A stretch of 64,000 nucleotides of DNA from Symbiodinium natans (lineage: Eukaryota > Sar > Dinophyceae > Suessiales > Symbiodiniaceae). The stretch covers positions 79,501-143,500 of the forward strand of contig CAJNDS010000139.1 of the NCBI GenBank assembly GCA_905221605.1. Direction: 5' to 3'. The position numbers were made by a program, and so were the translations under genes. The notes under the pieces were generated by a model. The model did no database searches, had not been told where the DNA came from, and saw nothing but the letters and a program-made list of their open reading frames with translations. Shown here one piece after another: positions 53,901-62,022 of this stretch. How positions within the stretch are numbered: the stretch's first letter is position 1; each line of letters begins with the position of its first letter.

Positions 53901-54992
53901 TGAACCCTAAACCCTAAACCCTAAACCCTCAACCCTGAACCCTAAACCCTCAACCCTAAACCCTAAACCCTAAACCCTAAACCCCAAACCCGGAGGCCTC
54001 CCTAACCCAGAGTTGCCCTGAACACAGGCCTGGGCTGCAATCTGCAAACCAAGGGTTCAGGGAACTCAGGGTTTTCAAGTAACATGACCCGGGCTCCTAC
54101 TTATGGTTCTCCCATGTTGTGTCGGGAGTCGGGTTCGGGGCGGCGGGGTTTGGGCTTCCAGGGCCTAGGAAGGTGCAGCCGACTTGCGCCACGCGCCTCC
54201 ACTTTCCAGCAGAGCACGTAGCAGGTCGCCTGGCAAGGAGGCACCCAAAGTCCCAAAGGAGGCACCCAAAGACTTTGAAGACGTTTTTGGGGTTCAGGAG
54301 AGTAGCTAGCCACACTTGCACCCTCAACCACAAACAACATACCCGGGGCTTCGGGGCTAGGTACCCTAAACCCTAAGCATCTCTCAACCCTACTTGGACC
54401 AATTAACCCTGGGGTTCGCCCTAAACCCTGAACCCGAAACCCTAAACCCTAAACCTGGGGTTCGCACGAAACCCGCCAAATCGACCCCTTCCCTCGACGG
54501 TCGCACCCAGCCTGGATCACGGCTAAGAGGAAGTGGGTCCTGGGTTTAGGGGGTTGAGGAGTTTAGGGGTAATTAGGGGTTTAGGGGCTTTGGGGCTTAG
54601 GGGCTTAGGGGGTTTAGGGGCTTAGGGGTTTATGGTTTAGGGGTTTAGGGGCTTAGGGGTTTAGGGGTTTCGGGGTTTAGGGGTTTAGGGTTTAGGGTCC
54701 TGGAAGAACTGGTAGGGTTCAGATTTTGGAGTGTAATTATGGTAAAGCTGCGCTGCTCGCAGTGGATTCATGGAGATGTTGCGGAATCATGCCGAGGGAC
54801 TCAAAATTCCCTCCAAACGATGTCAACCTGAATCCAAAACATCCTGAGCCCTAAACTCGCTAGTTACCCTAAACCCTAAACCCTAAACCCTAAGCCCTAA
54901 ACCCACAACCCTACACCCTACACCCTAAACACAATCAGCCCGATCCAAGAGATCAGGAACTCGACTCCGTCTTCGGGCGGAGGCGCTTCTTG
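44874..54992 (-). CDS. RRN3: RRN3/TIF-IA, RNA polymerase I initiation factor, C-terminal half
   Basis: RRN3 binds RNA polymerase I and recruits it to the rDNA promoter in the nucleolus. Exons in transcript order: 54940-54992, 54512-54539, 54165-54229, (one small exon missing), 51319-51422, 51146-51172, 50220-50273, 48694-48762, 47634-47691, 47078-47125, 45904-45948, 45074-45157, 44874-44954. Joined pieces match RRN3 landmarks. HFLLAVIQATCYVLCWK corresponds to the FYSxCQAxxYxLCFR block, RPITQIRHFIAKEFCKQIR to the NPLxxCxxxVVxEFLRQ block, and FFPFEPYRLRHSYLFV plus IFKTW to the FFPFDPxLLKxSxxFIxPxYxxW signature. An acidic tail follows, as in RRN3. Phase is consistent at every junction but the one gap. 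N-terminal exons must lie to the right, so the copia element probably sits in one of its introns. Confidence 0.76.
45074..45157 (-). CDS. RRN3: RRN3 exon, acidic tail
   Basis: Reads ASSDMDFTDQVDAEKRGFIA then SAGSAEPE. Acceptor TAAAG|GCATCC, GA donor CCTGAG|GAAAGT. Confidence 0.65.
45244..45290. mobile_element. MITE-like element, single left arm
   Basis: GGGATGTTCCCCCTTATACT followed by AACAGTCTTTA matches the arm of the other copies. No matching right arm within 300 nt. In an RRN3 intron. Confidence 0.65.
45904..45948 (-). CDS. RRN3: RRN3 exon, serine-rich linker
   Basis: Reads GKGRTMSASSERADE. Acceptor GGGCAG|GGCAAG, GC donor GACGAG|GCCACA. Confidence 0.62.
45961..46420. repeat. Largest TTTAGGG array
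   Basis: About 460 nt of TTTAGGG with TTCAGGG, TTATAGGG and TAGAGGG variants, in one orientation, in an RRN3 intron next to the exon at 45904. Confidence 0.95.
46421..47077. other. RRN3 intron, degenerate repeats
   Basis: Heptamer remnants and unique sequence; no exon recognised. Confidence 0.5.
47078..47125 (-). CDS. RRN3: RRN3 exon, acidic
   Basis: Reads DGADDEEGFGQDLEER. GT donor GAGAGG|GTCTTT. Acidic C-terminal stretches are typical of RRN3. Confidence 0.7.
47634..47691 (-). CDS. RRN3: RRN3 exon with conserved Trp
   Basis: Reads RGIFKTWSDARWADTDDSE; continues the FFPFDP signature from the previous exon. GA donor AGCGAG|GACCCA. Confidence 0.75.
47736..48690. other. RRN3 intron
   Basis: Unique AT-richer sequence at 47770-48080 with the word CACTTGTGACATCT twice (47784 and 47944), TTTAGGG array at 48357-48420, G run at 48540-48554. 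Confidence 0.5.
48694..48762 (-). CDS. RRN3: RRN3 exon with FFPFDP signature
   Basis: Reads GAHGPAAFFPFEPYRLRHSY then LF. GC donor TTCGT|GCCCGG gives LFVRGIFKTW across the junction. Confidence 0.78.
49560..50040. repeat. CCCTAAA array facing TTTAGGG/TTTGGGG array
   Basis: CCCTAAA at about 49563-49672 and TTTAGGG at 49748-49820, then a longer-period repeat of about 60 nt built of TTTAGGATTTGGGGCTTGGG to 50030. The arrays point away from each other across a 75-nt unique spacer. Confidence 0.88.
50220..50273 (-). CDS. RRN3: RRN3 exon
   Basis: Reads PFRERLAAQLDAQRKEA. GA donor GCTGG|GAATCT. Helical, just upstream of the FFPFDP block. Confidence 0.68.
50274..51145. other. RRN3 intron, AT-richer unique sequence
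   Basis: Includes a GTATGTACGTATATA-rich patch at 50830-51080. Minus frames of 60-115 codons here are not supported by motif or phase. Confidence 0.5.
51146..51172 (-). CDS. RRN3: RRN3 microexon
   Basis: 27 nt reading GTTLRQTL with correct phase on both sides. Another frame through this spot gives an acidic run ending in a stop, so the call is tentative. Confidence 0.45.
51319..51422 (-). CDS. RRN3: RRN3 exon with EF-x-x-Q block
   Basis: Reads VLLTHLFEKCLCFQATRPIT then QIRHFIAKEFCKQI. Acceptor TTCCAG|GTCCTA, GC donor ATCAG|GCCCTT. Confidence 0.72.
51423..54164. other. RRN3 intron(s); one small exon unlocated
   Basis: Unique sequence with heptamer clusters (52110-52370, 53456-53540, 53760-53815, 53895-53990), a TATATA/TTTATTTA microsatellite at 52876-52928 and a G run near 52962-52976. 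Phase requires at least one exon here between 54165 and 51422; a weak candidate lies near 53590-53610. Confidence 0.5.
54165..54229 (-). CDS. RRN3: RRN3 exon with YVLCWK
   Basis: Reads ATCYVLCWKVEARGASRLHL then P. Acceptor TGCCAG|GCGACC, GC donor CCTAG|GCCCTG. Confidence 0.72.
54512..54539 (-). CDS. RRN3: RRN3 microexon
   Basis: Reads THFLLAVIQ; GC donor ATCCAG|GCTGGG. Completes the conserved Q-A-x-x-Y block with 54165-54229. Confidence 0.68.
54541..54705. repeat. TTTAGGGG octamer array
   Basis: GGGGTTTAGGGGCTTAGG-type units in an RRN3 intron. Confidence 0.88.
54940..54992 (-). CDS. RRN3: RRN3 exon, most upstream in window
   Basis: Reads QEAPPPEDGVEFLISWI; GC donor ATCGG|GCTGAT. The acceptor has three nearby AG choices. 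Confidence 0.58.
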
Positions 54993-55284
54993 CTTTCATG
55001 CGCAGTTGTCCATGGGTTGAGGGTTTAGAGTTTAGGGGGGTTTTGGGGAAGGGGGATTAGGGTTTAGGGTTCCTAAATCGGAGGTTAGTCAGAATTGGGA
55101 GGTTGCTGAGAATTGGGAGGCCCTTCTTGGCGGTTCCAGTTAAGGGGTCTCTAGCACATTTGGGAGTTCAAACAGGACCCGCCTTCCCTGCAAACCCCCA
55201 TGTCACTCCTAGACACTGAATCCTGGAATCCGATCCAGTTCCTTACCCCTCAACTCATAAACCCATAATCCCATATCCCTGTCA

Positions 55285-55412
55285 GCTCAGCCTAAAACCC
55301 TAAACCCTAAACCCTAAACCCTAAACCCTAACCCCTAACCCTAAACCCTATAACCCCTGAACCCTGAACCCTGAACCCGAAAACCTAAACCCTAAACCCT
55401 AAACCCTAAGCC
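55285..55412. repeat. CCCTAAA array
   Basis: About 15 units with CCCTGAA variants. Confidence 0.9.
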
Positions 55413-55517
55413 AAGTCTACTCTTTTGGAGGAATCCGCAGACAGCCAAGGGACAGCCACAGAGGATGTCTCTGGGGCTTGAAATTAGGGTGGAGGAGTGG
55501 AAGGTGTAGGGTGTAGT

Positions 55518-55614
55518 GTTCCCCGTTAAACTAACAGTCCTTAATTGGGATCCTAGTACCCCCTAAAAAAATCCCTATTGCAGTAAGGACTGCTAGTATA
55601 AGGGGGAACATCCC
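55518..55614. mobile_element. MITE-like terminal inverted repeat element, copy 3
   Basis: Left arm GTTCCCCGTTAAACTAACAG, right arm CTAGTATAAGGGGGAACATC. About 97 bp. Sequence homologous to the interior of copy 1 (AAAAAGGGTGCCCTTTTG) lies just outside, at about 55685-55735. Confidence 0.78.
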
Positions 55615-56157
55615 AGGGTGTAGGGTGATTGGGCTTAGGGCTTTTGAGGTTGAGAAGTCGAGACCCAAGAGTAACCTAGGAATGAAAAAGGGTGCCCTTT
55701 TGGGTTAAAGGAGGTTACAAGGGAACCTAAGCCCAAATACTAAGGAACTAAGGCTGAGGGCCTACTCTGAATCCTAGAACTGTTACCGAAACCCTAAACC
55801 CTATTCGGGGGGCAACCGAAGGGGGACGAGAAACCAAACAGTCAACCCCAACAGAAACCCTTGATTCCCCTGGAACAACCAACAACAAAACCCAAAGAAC
55901 AACCAAACACACCTTTTCTGTAGGGCGCATTGCCCAGGGTCTTGAGCCAAACATGATTTCCGGGTTTGTTAACCCTTTCAACTCCCAACACTAACTCTTT
56001 TCTACAATACCAGCAGCAGCTCCGCACTCCCCCTGTCCTAGGATTTCCTAGGACACGTTGGAGGTGCAGATCCTGGGCCAAAAACCACCGTTTAGGCAGC
56101 AGCCAGCTGCTTGAAATGCACATTATGGTTTTACGTCTTCCAGGACGACCCTTCAGC

Positions 56158-59100
56158 TCATTGGCCGAATCCCTTACCATTGAGGATTTCTTCACCTCGA
56201 ACTTGAAAAAGTTTACGTTCCAGCGGCCCGTTCCTCACCAACTTGCTGACATCTTCCGGCTTCTTTTGCGCCATAATAAGGAACAGACTTGGGTCTGCGT
56301 TGGACCTCTGAAAGCTCATTGCTTGTCCATCTTTTGACACCCAAGACATGCCTTGAAGACGTTGGTCTCGCCACTCCACCCATGCTGCAGGACTTTCGGC
56401 CAAACCGTACAAAGCCTTTCTCACAATCCACCGCTCCTCCTTTGTGCAAAGACCCAATTTCACCGCCGCCCTTGGAGGCTGCACCACCACCAGACGCCCT
56501 TCTCTTTGCGCCCTATTCATCGGCGCCGTCAGAAAAGCTTTGGAAATGTCTAAGCCAGCGATGATCCACACCATATGTGCTGCGTGCCTCACTTGACACC
56601 TAAATGTAGTTGAATCTAAACCTGGAGCGTACAGCGAGTGACGACTGAGGGACCTCGGCCCTTCATACTCTGTAGCTGCCGTTGACGAAATAAAGTTCCC
56701 ACATGCACAGATACGGGCACGCCTCCTCCCTGTCCCTTGCTTCCGGGTAAACACCACCAGACTGGGAACGTACTCAATCACCGGTGCATTAGGCTCTTCC
56801 GCCAATTTGTCCAACTTTTCTTGAGTTGTTGGTTCCACCACCTCCAACTCTTTAACCAAAGACTTCACCTCGTCCGACAATGAATCCCTCCACTTTTCCA
56901 GCTCTTGCATGGCTTCTTGTGTAGGAATCGTTTTTGTTTGCAGGAACTCAACCTCCTCTGCTGCCTCCAGCGCGGTATTTTCCTGTACCACCTGCTGAAC
57001 TTGAGCTGCTTTGACCAAAAACTTCGAGAGCTGTTCCTCAGCCCTTTTTGCTTTAACCAGCCATTCTCTAGTCTCTGATCCTTTTTCCTCATTCGACTCA
57101 TTGGCCGATCCATGGAACTCGTCCAAAATGCAACATTCCTGTTCAGCAATTAGGCGTCGAATACTCAAATGCTCCTCTAGAGCCCATTGATGCGCTTCGA
57201 ACACAGCGTAGTCGACTTCCTCTGCAAGGTCGTCCAGCGAGGTTTCTTTCAGCGTCATTTTTAACCATTTCCTTTTTTCACCTTCTTCAGCTTGTGGTTC
57301 CGGAAGAGGAAACTTACATTGGAGAAGATAGCACCTATCCTTGTAGCTCAAACGCTCCATAAAAACAGGTGTGTACCCTGTCAAGGATACCCTGTTCCCT
57401 TTCCAAGGCATAGGACCATGCAGTTTTCTCGGAAAGAACGACATGAAGTTCCAGTGGATATCCACCAATTTTCCAGGTAAGACTTTCTTCCCATAGGATT
57501 GCTCCACCACTTCAGCTCCTTCCTCTAAAACCTTTTCATCCTCAACCCACAGCTGACCATCTTTATAGTCACCAAAGCCACACACATAATTGCAGCAATG
57601 CTTTTCATTGTGACTATCCCTATGCAATGATACCGGAGCATTGCACGAGATCTGAAGAGCAGAAAATTTGGCTTCAGGATTGTGGTGCCTCACGAATGAT
57701 GTCAAATAACGACATAGCCATGGCCTTCGATGGGTCTCTTTTGTAATACCACACACTCCGCCATGAGTATAGTGGCCCAACACCAGAGCTCGCGTACTTG
57801 TGCACCAATTGTTGATACCACCTCTCCGATTCACCCTCTTTGGGTATACAATCCCTTCCAAAAGCTCCTCACAGTCCACGTAATCATACATAGACCTTTC
57901 ATACATTGACTTGGCTTTTTGTTCTTCTTTTTCCAACTGTGTTCCATCCTCGGCAGTCTCACTTTTGCAGACCAAATAAGCATTTTCATGAGGAGAACAG
58001 CACGTCGGCCAATACTCATCACCAGGAACATTGTCCCCAATATCTGCATTTTCTTCCAGCTCCCCCAGACCCTGCATGTCATCCTCGAAAATTTCTAAGG
58101 GCGGACTCTCCCCCCGCTTGCGAAGCAAGCGCAAGGAGCCCACATGACCACGCAGTGAAGAGGCCGGGCTTTTTCCATTTAACCGATGACGAACTGGAGG
58201 ATCGCGAGGCGGAGGTAAAGGAGGACCTTCCTCATCAGCGAACCGAAGCGCCCGTTTTTTCCCCTTGAGACGATGCTCTGGAGGAGAAGGCTCCTGTTCT
58301 TCTACCACCCCTTCCAGCTCCAATTCAGGCGGTTCCTTTATATTGGAAAAAATCGTAGTGCAGGGAAATAACACCAGTTCATCCGGATCTTTTGCAGTCC
58401 CTTGAGCTTCCACCCAATAACCACCAGGTAGGTCATCGCATGGACCCAAAAGAAGCGCAGGCTGCGTACGATCGACCCATTGCCGACCTTTCTTTGTTCC
58501 ATCCGGACCCAGCAACTCCCACGGACGACGTTTGACTTGAATCTGAGCACCAAAGGGAAGCAATGCTTTAGGATTTAACCCCAACTCCCTTTCAGCTTTC
58601 TGCCACCGTAACATTGACCAATGGCGAGCAGCCAGTGCCCAGTACGCCGGCCCGAGTCGCGCCTCCTTTAAGAGCGACCTGACACCACGTTTGAATAAAC
58701 CCACACATGCTTCAGCGCGCCCATTTGTTTGCGGGACTCCAGGATCACCAGTGGTCCTATATATCAGACGAGTTTCACAAAAGGACCGGAAGCGTGCATT
58801 GACAAACTCCCCCGCTCGATCTGAGTGGATTCTCAACACCGGATACCCATGTCTCTGCAAGCGCACCATCATTCTTTGAACTGCCGACAAAACAGTTGTT
58901 TGCTGTTTATCCACAATCGGCTCCACCATAACGAAGCTGATCATACGGACAGGTTGGGTCAAATGGTCCTTCAGTTCCTTCCAGGATTTTTCAGAAGCTT
59001 GGATTTTCAACACCTCTGCCTCCAGAACTGGTGCAGGTTCCACCGGTGCAGAGTCTTCCTCCTCGAAGTTCGCGACGGCATCGCCTAACCATTCTCCAAC

Positions 59101-62022
59101 ACCAGCACCTTCATCTGCCACCTGATCTTCCACCTCATCCGCATCTTCCTCCTTTTCAAGAGGGCGACCCACATTGGGATCCAACATTGGAAATTGATAC
59201 ACACCAATAACAGCGTGTCGTGGCTTCTGCTGGTGAGCATCCTTTGAACACTTGTATGGACCTGCTAAGTCCAATGATAAAGTGTAAGCATCCCCATGCT
59301 TCCGCCTCAAATGGCGACGCTCTTTGCCAGCGGCAGACACACAAATTTGACAATCACGTCTGAAAGGAATATGCCCCCTTAGGCAATGGTCACGGAAAGC
59401 TCGCTCCTCAGCTGTCAACCTCCGTAACGTCCCTTCTCGTTCTCCCTTTTTTAACACCGTAGCTTCCCGTTCAGCATCGCTCTCATGCAACCATTGTGCC
59501 AACCTGTGACGTATTCTTTTAACCAATCCAAACGCCCATCGCGCCCATATGGAGGATTGTCCAATACGTTCTTCCAGGGTAGAAGCGAATGTTGCCGACC
59601 ACGGAACAACCACGCGAACCTGTTCCAACGATTCCCACAGTTCCATATCAGACACCAGGAAAGTCGTAGGTTTCACCAGAGCATGTCCCAATGCTCCTTG
59701 ATCAAAATGTGCAGCGTACATTCCATAACGCTCACAAAAGCTTTTCACCTCTGGCCAACTCCAGAAGGTAGGACTTGAGAGCCCTTCCTGAGAACCATCC
59801 ACCAGATCCTCAGCACTCAAGACCGTTTTGCCGTTCTGAGAGAAATCCTTCCCTATGAGTTCAGGGTCCCCAGGGCTTTCCATACCAAAGAAGACAGAAC
59901 TCCCATTGATGACTTCAGCAGTTCCACACCTTGAATGCACCGCCACGTCATATAGGAAAAGCATCTTCAGAAGTAAAACACCATCCTTTTGAGCTAATTC
60001 TTGATGTGGCCAAGGAAGACTCTTTAATCCCAACCGTTCAGGCCCACAGCGTCGGCGTAATACAGGTGGACCACCGTCTTCACCTCTCAACCTTGACACT
60101 GTCCTGCATGGAGGTCCTCCAACCACAGCAACCACCTTTCCTTCAGCCGCCAGATGCAGAAGATACTTCCAGACGCTCGAATTATGTAGGTCACCGCCTT
60201 TTGTCAAATCCAGCTCCAGTACCTCCACATCCCGACTGGGAAAATGCCATTTTTGTTTTCCCGAAAATAGGTGTACCACCACCCTTTTTGCTCGTGCCAG
60301 CCGTCTCCTTTTATGACGGTTGAAAGGCAACGCCGCAATATCTCCACGTGGCAACAGCTCCATCAGCATATTTTCTGGTATATCCCCATAATACCACCGA
60401 AGAAACCGCCAGCATGCCTGGACGAACTCCTCCTCATTCGCTGACGCTGTCCGCGCTGCGCTTTGCAACGACGCTTTTACAGCCACCTCGTTGTCCGTAT
60501 TCGGACACCCTTGAACCATACGTGCCACCTTCAATGCTTGCTTTGGTGAACACCAATCCATTTCATCAATGATCTGAAGCGCCACCTCCTTTTCCAAACA
60601 AGGGCACCCATTCAGATCACGAACGCGAAGTTCTCCCAGAACAGGATGTGAGGCTGTGCACTTGCCACCACGCCACTGAACTCTGAGACCAACCAAGGCG
60701 CTCGCTTTGCCAATTGGCACTAGTGGATCTACCATTTCAGGAGTTACCAGGGTCCCACCTGGGGTAATACACATCTCCCGAGATCCAACAGCTAAAGACA
60801 CCAACACCTTTTGCTGCGGAAGCTGTTCACCAGGACGAAGTGATCTGAGAGGATGTGATGCTCCCGAGTCCAACATGCCCATTCCCGAACACTCATTGGT
60901 GTCAGAAACCCTGGCCACATGTAGAACGCATACTCCTCGGCCTTCTCCCTGCTTCGGCAACAACGTGGCATCAGACGAACCGACTCCACAGTCCGCCCTT
61001 CCATTCCTCCATTGAGAATGGGACAAAGACGCACGCTGCCTTTCAGCATGCAAAACCATTTTCTCAGCTGTTTTGTAATCCATAACCAAACAGCCATGTT
61101 CAAACCATAAGAGTTGGTCCAGCGAAGATTTTGCACTCACGTGACACATCCCATTGATCACGGTGAGGTTCGCCCCAAACTCCAAAATCAACCAGAGAGG
61201 GATAATCAGGGGCCCATTGTCTTCCCTAATCAACGTCCCTTTCTCTGTAATCCTCATTGTCACACCACCAAGCGCGCTTTGCACCATAACAGTAGTGTCG
61301 GGTAAACATTCCCATGGAAAAAGCGTCCGCACAAGATGCGTAGCAGCTGTATCCACCAACGCCACTCTCCCTTCCTGCTGAAATAATCCAGAGTCACATA
61401 ACATCCGAACACTGGGATCCCCGCTTGATGCTGACTGCGCTGATGACAGCTTCATAGATTTCAGCACTTCTAACGCTTCAGCAAGAACCTGATTGGGTGT
61501 TGATGGTGATGAGGGACTTGCAGAACCTTTATCCAATCCCGCATTAGCCGTCTCATCTCCCACTTCAGCCACTTCTGCCTTTTTGGCATTTCCCCATTTT
61601 GCACCTTTGCCGCCCTTTCCCCCTTTGGGAGAATTCCCTTTAGATCTATTCCTTTCAGGATTTGAGTCCGCATTGGAACTTACACCATCTTTGTATGGAC
61701 ACTGCGGCTGTAAATGGCCAACGGCCCCACATTCAAAACATCTTCCACGCTCCAGGGAGTCCTTGTCATGGCGAAATTTGCAACGTGATCCGAACTTGCA
61801 GCCTGCTTCTGTCTTCTCATATATCCAACAGAAAGGACGTTCACCATCTCCGCTGTACCTTTTTCCTTTCCCTTTGCCTTTGTCACCCTCCTCCGTCTCG
61901 TCACCAGTTCCCTTTTGGGCCTTGTTTAACCTGGCCCTTTTCTTGGCGTCCGAGTCCTGCTTCACCTCTTGTTCACCAGCGCTATGCAATAGCAGTTCAA
62001 ACTTCTGCTTGTAACATTTCAG
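56158..62022 (-). CDS. Copia Pol with methyltransferase-like and 2OG-oxygenase-like domains
   Basis: The frame opens at 62022, overlapping the end of Gag, and has no early ATG. Residues are counted from the TTG at 61989. CCCH finger 54-74 and CCHC knuckle 84-97; protease-like motifs DTAATH (213) and DSGASH (374); methyltransferase-like region 570-780 (VVHLFSG, VVGGPPCRTVSRL, GMESPGDP); integrase 865-1200 with H-x4-H, CQIC, and acidic residues in LSLDLAG (907), HSDRAGEF (1057) and NGRAEA (1093); 2OG-Fe(II)-oxygenase-like region 1385-1545; reverse transcriptase from about 1745 with GLDISKAFLTAPM and ALYGLAESPAAW. It stops at 1943 without the YVDD box or RNase H. Functions are known for the copia core; roles of the two extra domains are inferred. 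Confidence 0.85.
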   Translation of the reverse strand: MKCYKQKFELLLHSAGEQEVKQDSDAKKRARLNKAQKGTGDETEEGDKGKGKGKRYSGDGERPFCWIYEKTEAGCKFGSRCKFRHDKDSLERGRCFECGAVGHLQPQCPYKDGVSSNADSNPERNRSKGNSPKGGKGGKGAKWGNAKKAEVAEVGDETANAGLDKGSASPSSPSTPNQVLAEALEVLKSMKLSSAQSASSGDPSVRMLCDSGLFQQEGRVALVDTAATHLVRTLFPWECLPDTTVMVQSALGGVTMRITEKGTLIREDNGPLIIPLWLILEFGANLTVINGMCHVSAKSSLDQLLWFEHGCLVMDYKTAEKMVLHAERQRASLSHSQWRNGRADCGVGSSDATLLPKQGEGRGVCVLHVARVSDTNECSGMGMLDSGASHPLRSLRPGEQLPQQKVLVSLAVGSREMCITPGGTLVTPEMVDPLVPIGKASALVGLRVQWRGGKCTASHPVLGELRVRDLNGCPCLEKEVALQIIDEMDWCSPKQALKVARMVQGCPNTDNEVAVKASLQSAARTASANEEEFVQACWRFLRWYYGDIPENMLMELLPRGDIAALPFNRHKRRRLARAKRVVVHLFSGKQKWHFPSRDVEVLELDLTKGGDLHNSSVWKYLLHLAAEGKVVAVVGGPPCRTVSRLRGEDGGPPVLRRRCGPERLGLKSLPWPHQELAQKDGVLLLKMLFLYDVAVHSRCGTAEVINGSSVFFGMESPGDPELIGKDFSQNGKTVLSAEDLVDGSQEGLSSPTFWSWPEVKSFCERYGMYAAHFDQGALGHALVKPTTFLVSDMELWESLEQVRVVVPWSATFASTLEERIGQSSIWARWAFGLVKRIRHRLAQWLHESDAEREATVLKKGEREGTLRRLTAEERAFRDHCLRGHIPFRRDCQICVSAAGKERRHLRRKHGDAYTLSLDLAGPYKCSKDAHQQKPRHAVIGVYQFPMLDPNVGRPLEKEEDADEVEDQVADEGAGVGEWLGDAVANFEEEDSAPVEPAPVLEAEVLKIQASEKSWKELKDHLTQPVRMISFVMVEPIVDKQQTTVLSAVQRMMVRLQRHGYPVLRIHSDRAGEFVNARFRSFCETRLIYRTTGDPGVPQTNGRAEACVGLFKRGVRSLLKEARLGPAYWALAARHWSMLRWQKAERELGLNPKALLPFGAQIQVKRRPWELLGPDGTKKGRQWVDRTQPALLLGPCDDLPGGYWVEAQGTAKDPDELVLFPCTTIFSNIKEPPELELEGVVEEQEPSPPEHRLKGKKRALRFADEEGPPLPPPRDPPVRHRLNGKSPASSLRGHVGSLRLLRKRGESPPLEIFEDDMQGLGELEENADIGDNVPGDEYWPTCCSPHENAYLVCKSETAEDGTQLEKEEQKAKSMYERSMYDYVDCEELLEGIVYPKRVNRRGGINNWCTSTRALVLGHYTHGGVCGITKETHRRPWLCRYLTSFVRHHNPEAKFSALQISCNAPVSLHRDSHNEKHCCNYVCGFGDYKDGQLWVEDEKVLEEGAEVVEQSYGKKVLPGKLVDIHWNFMSFFPRKLHGPMPWKGNRVSLTGYTPVFMERLSYKDRCYLLQCKFPLPEPQAEEGEKRKWLKMTLKETSLDDLAEEVDYAVFEAHQWALEEHLSIRRLIAEQECCILDEFHGSANESNEEKGSETREWLVKAKRAEEQLSKFLVKAAQVQQVVQENTALEAAEEVEFLQTKTIPTQEAMQELEKWRDSLSDEVKSLVKELEVVEPTTQEKLDKLAEEPNAPVIEYVPSLVVFTRKQGTGRRRARICACGNFISSTAATEYEGPRSLSRHSLYAPGLDSTTFRCQVRHAAHMVWIIAGLDISKAFLTAPMNRAQREGRLVVVQPPRAAVKLGLCTKEERWIVRKALYGLAESPAAWVEWRDQRLQGMSWVSKDGQAMSFQRSNADPSLFLIMAQKKPEDVSKLVRNGPLERKLFQVRGEEILNGKGFGQ
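57355..57837 (-). other. 2OG-Fe(II) oxygenase-like domain inside copia Pol
   Basis: Lies between integrase and reverse transcriptase. The iron ligands are visible as HRD (H1456 and D1458, at 57616-57624) and H1524 (57418-57420). An arginine nine residues later (R1533 in KGNRVSL) would bind 2-oxoglutarate. GDYKDGQLWVE after the HxD matches the G-x-LWVE strand of the double-stranded beta helix. Substrate unknown. Confidence 0.7.
59652..60282 (-). other. DNMT-like domain inside copia Pol
   Basis: Lies between protease and integrase. Motif I-like VVHLFSGKQK, acidic ELDLTKGGD at the ribose-binding position, motif IV-like VVGGPPCRTVS with the proline-cysteine of C5 cytosine methyltransferases, motif VI-like FFGMESPGDP, then DQGALGHALVKPTTFLVSD. 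Spacing fits a diverged C5-MTase fold. Published work has described cytosine methyltransferases captured by dinoflagellate retrotransposons; whether this one is active is unknown. Confidence 0.62.
61985..62022 (-). promoter_or_regulatory. Gag-Pol frame overlap, possible +1 frameshift site
   Basis: Gag ends GAA GTT TGA ACT. Pol is read one base further on and is open for 26 nt before that stop. A ribosome slipping +1 at GTT TGA would enter Pol as GAA CTG, like stop-codon-associated +1 shifts elsewhere. A recent indel in a once-continuous Gag-Pol frame is the alternative. Confidence 0.45.

Noticed and set aside
1-55412. TTTAGGG arrays as a chromosome end
   Set aside because: Arrays are short, flip orientation repeatedly and sit inside introns of continuous genes, so no true telomere is present.
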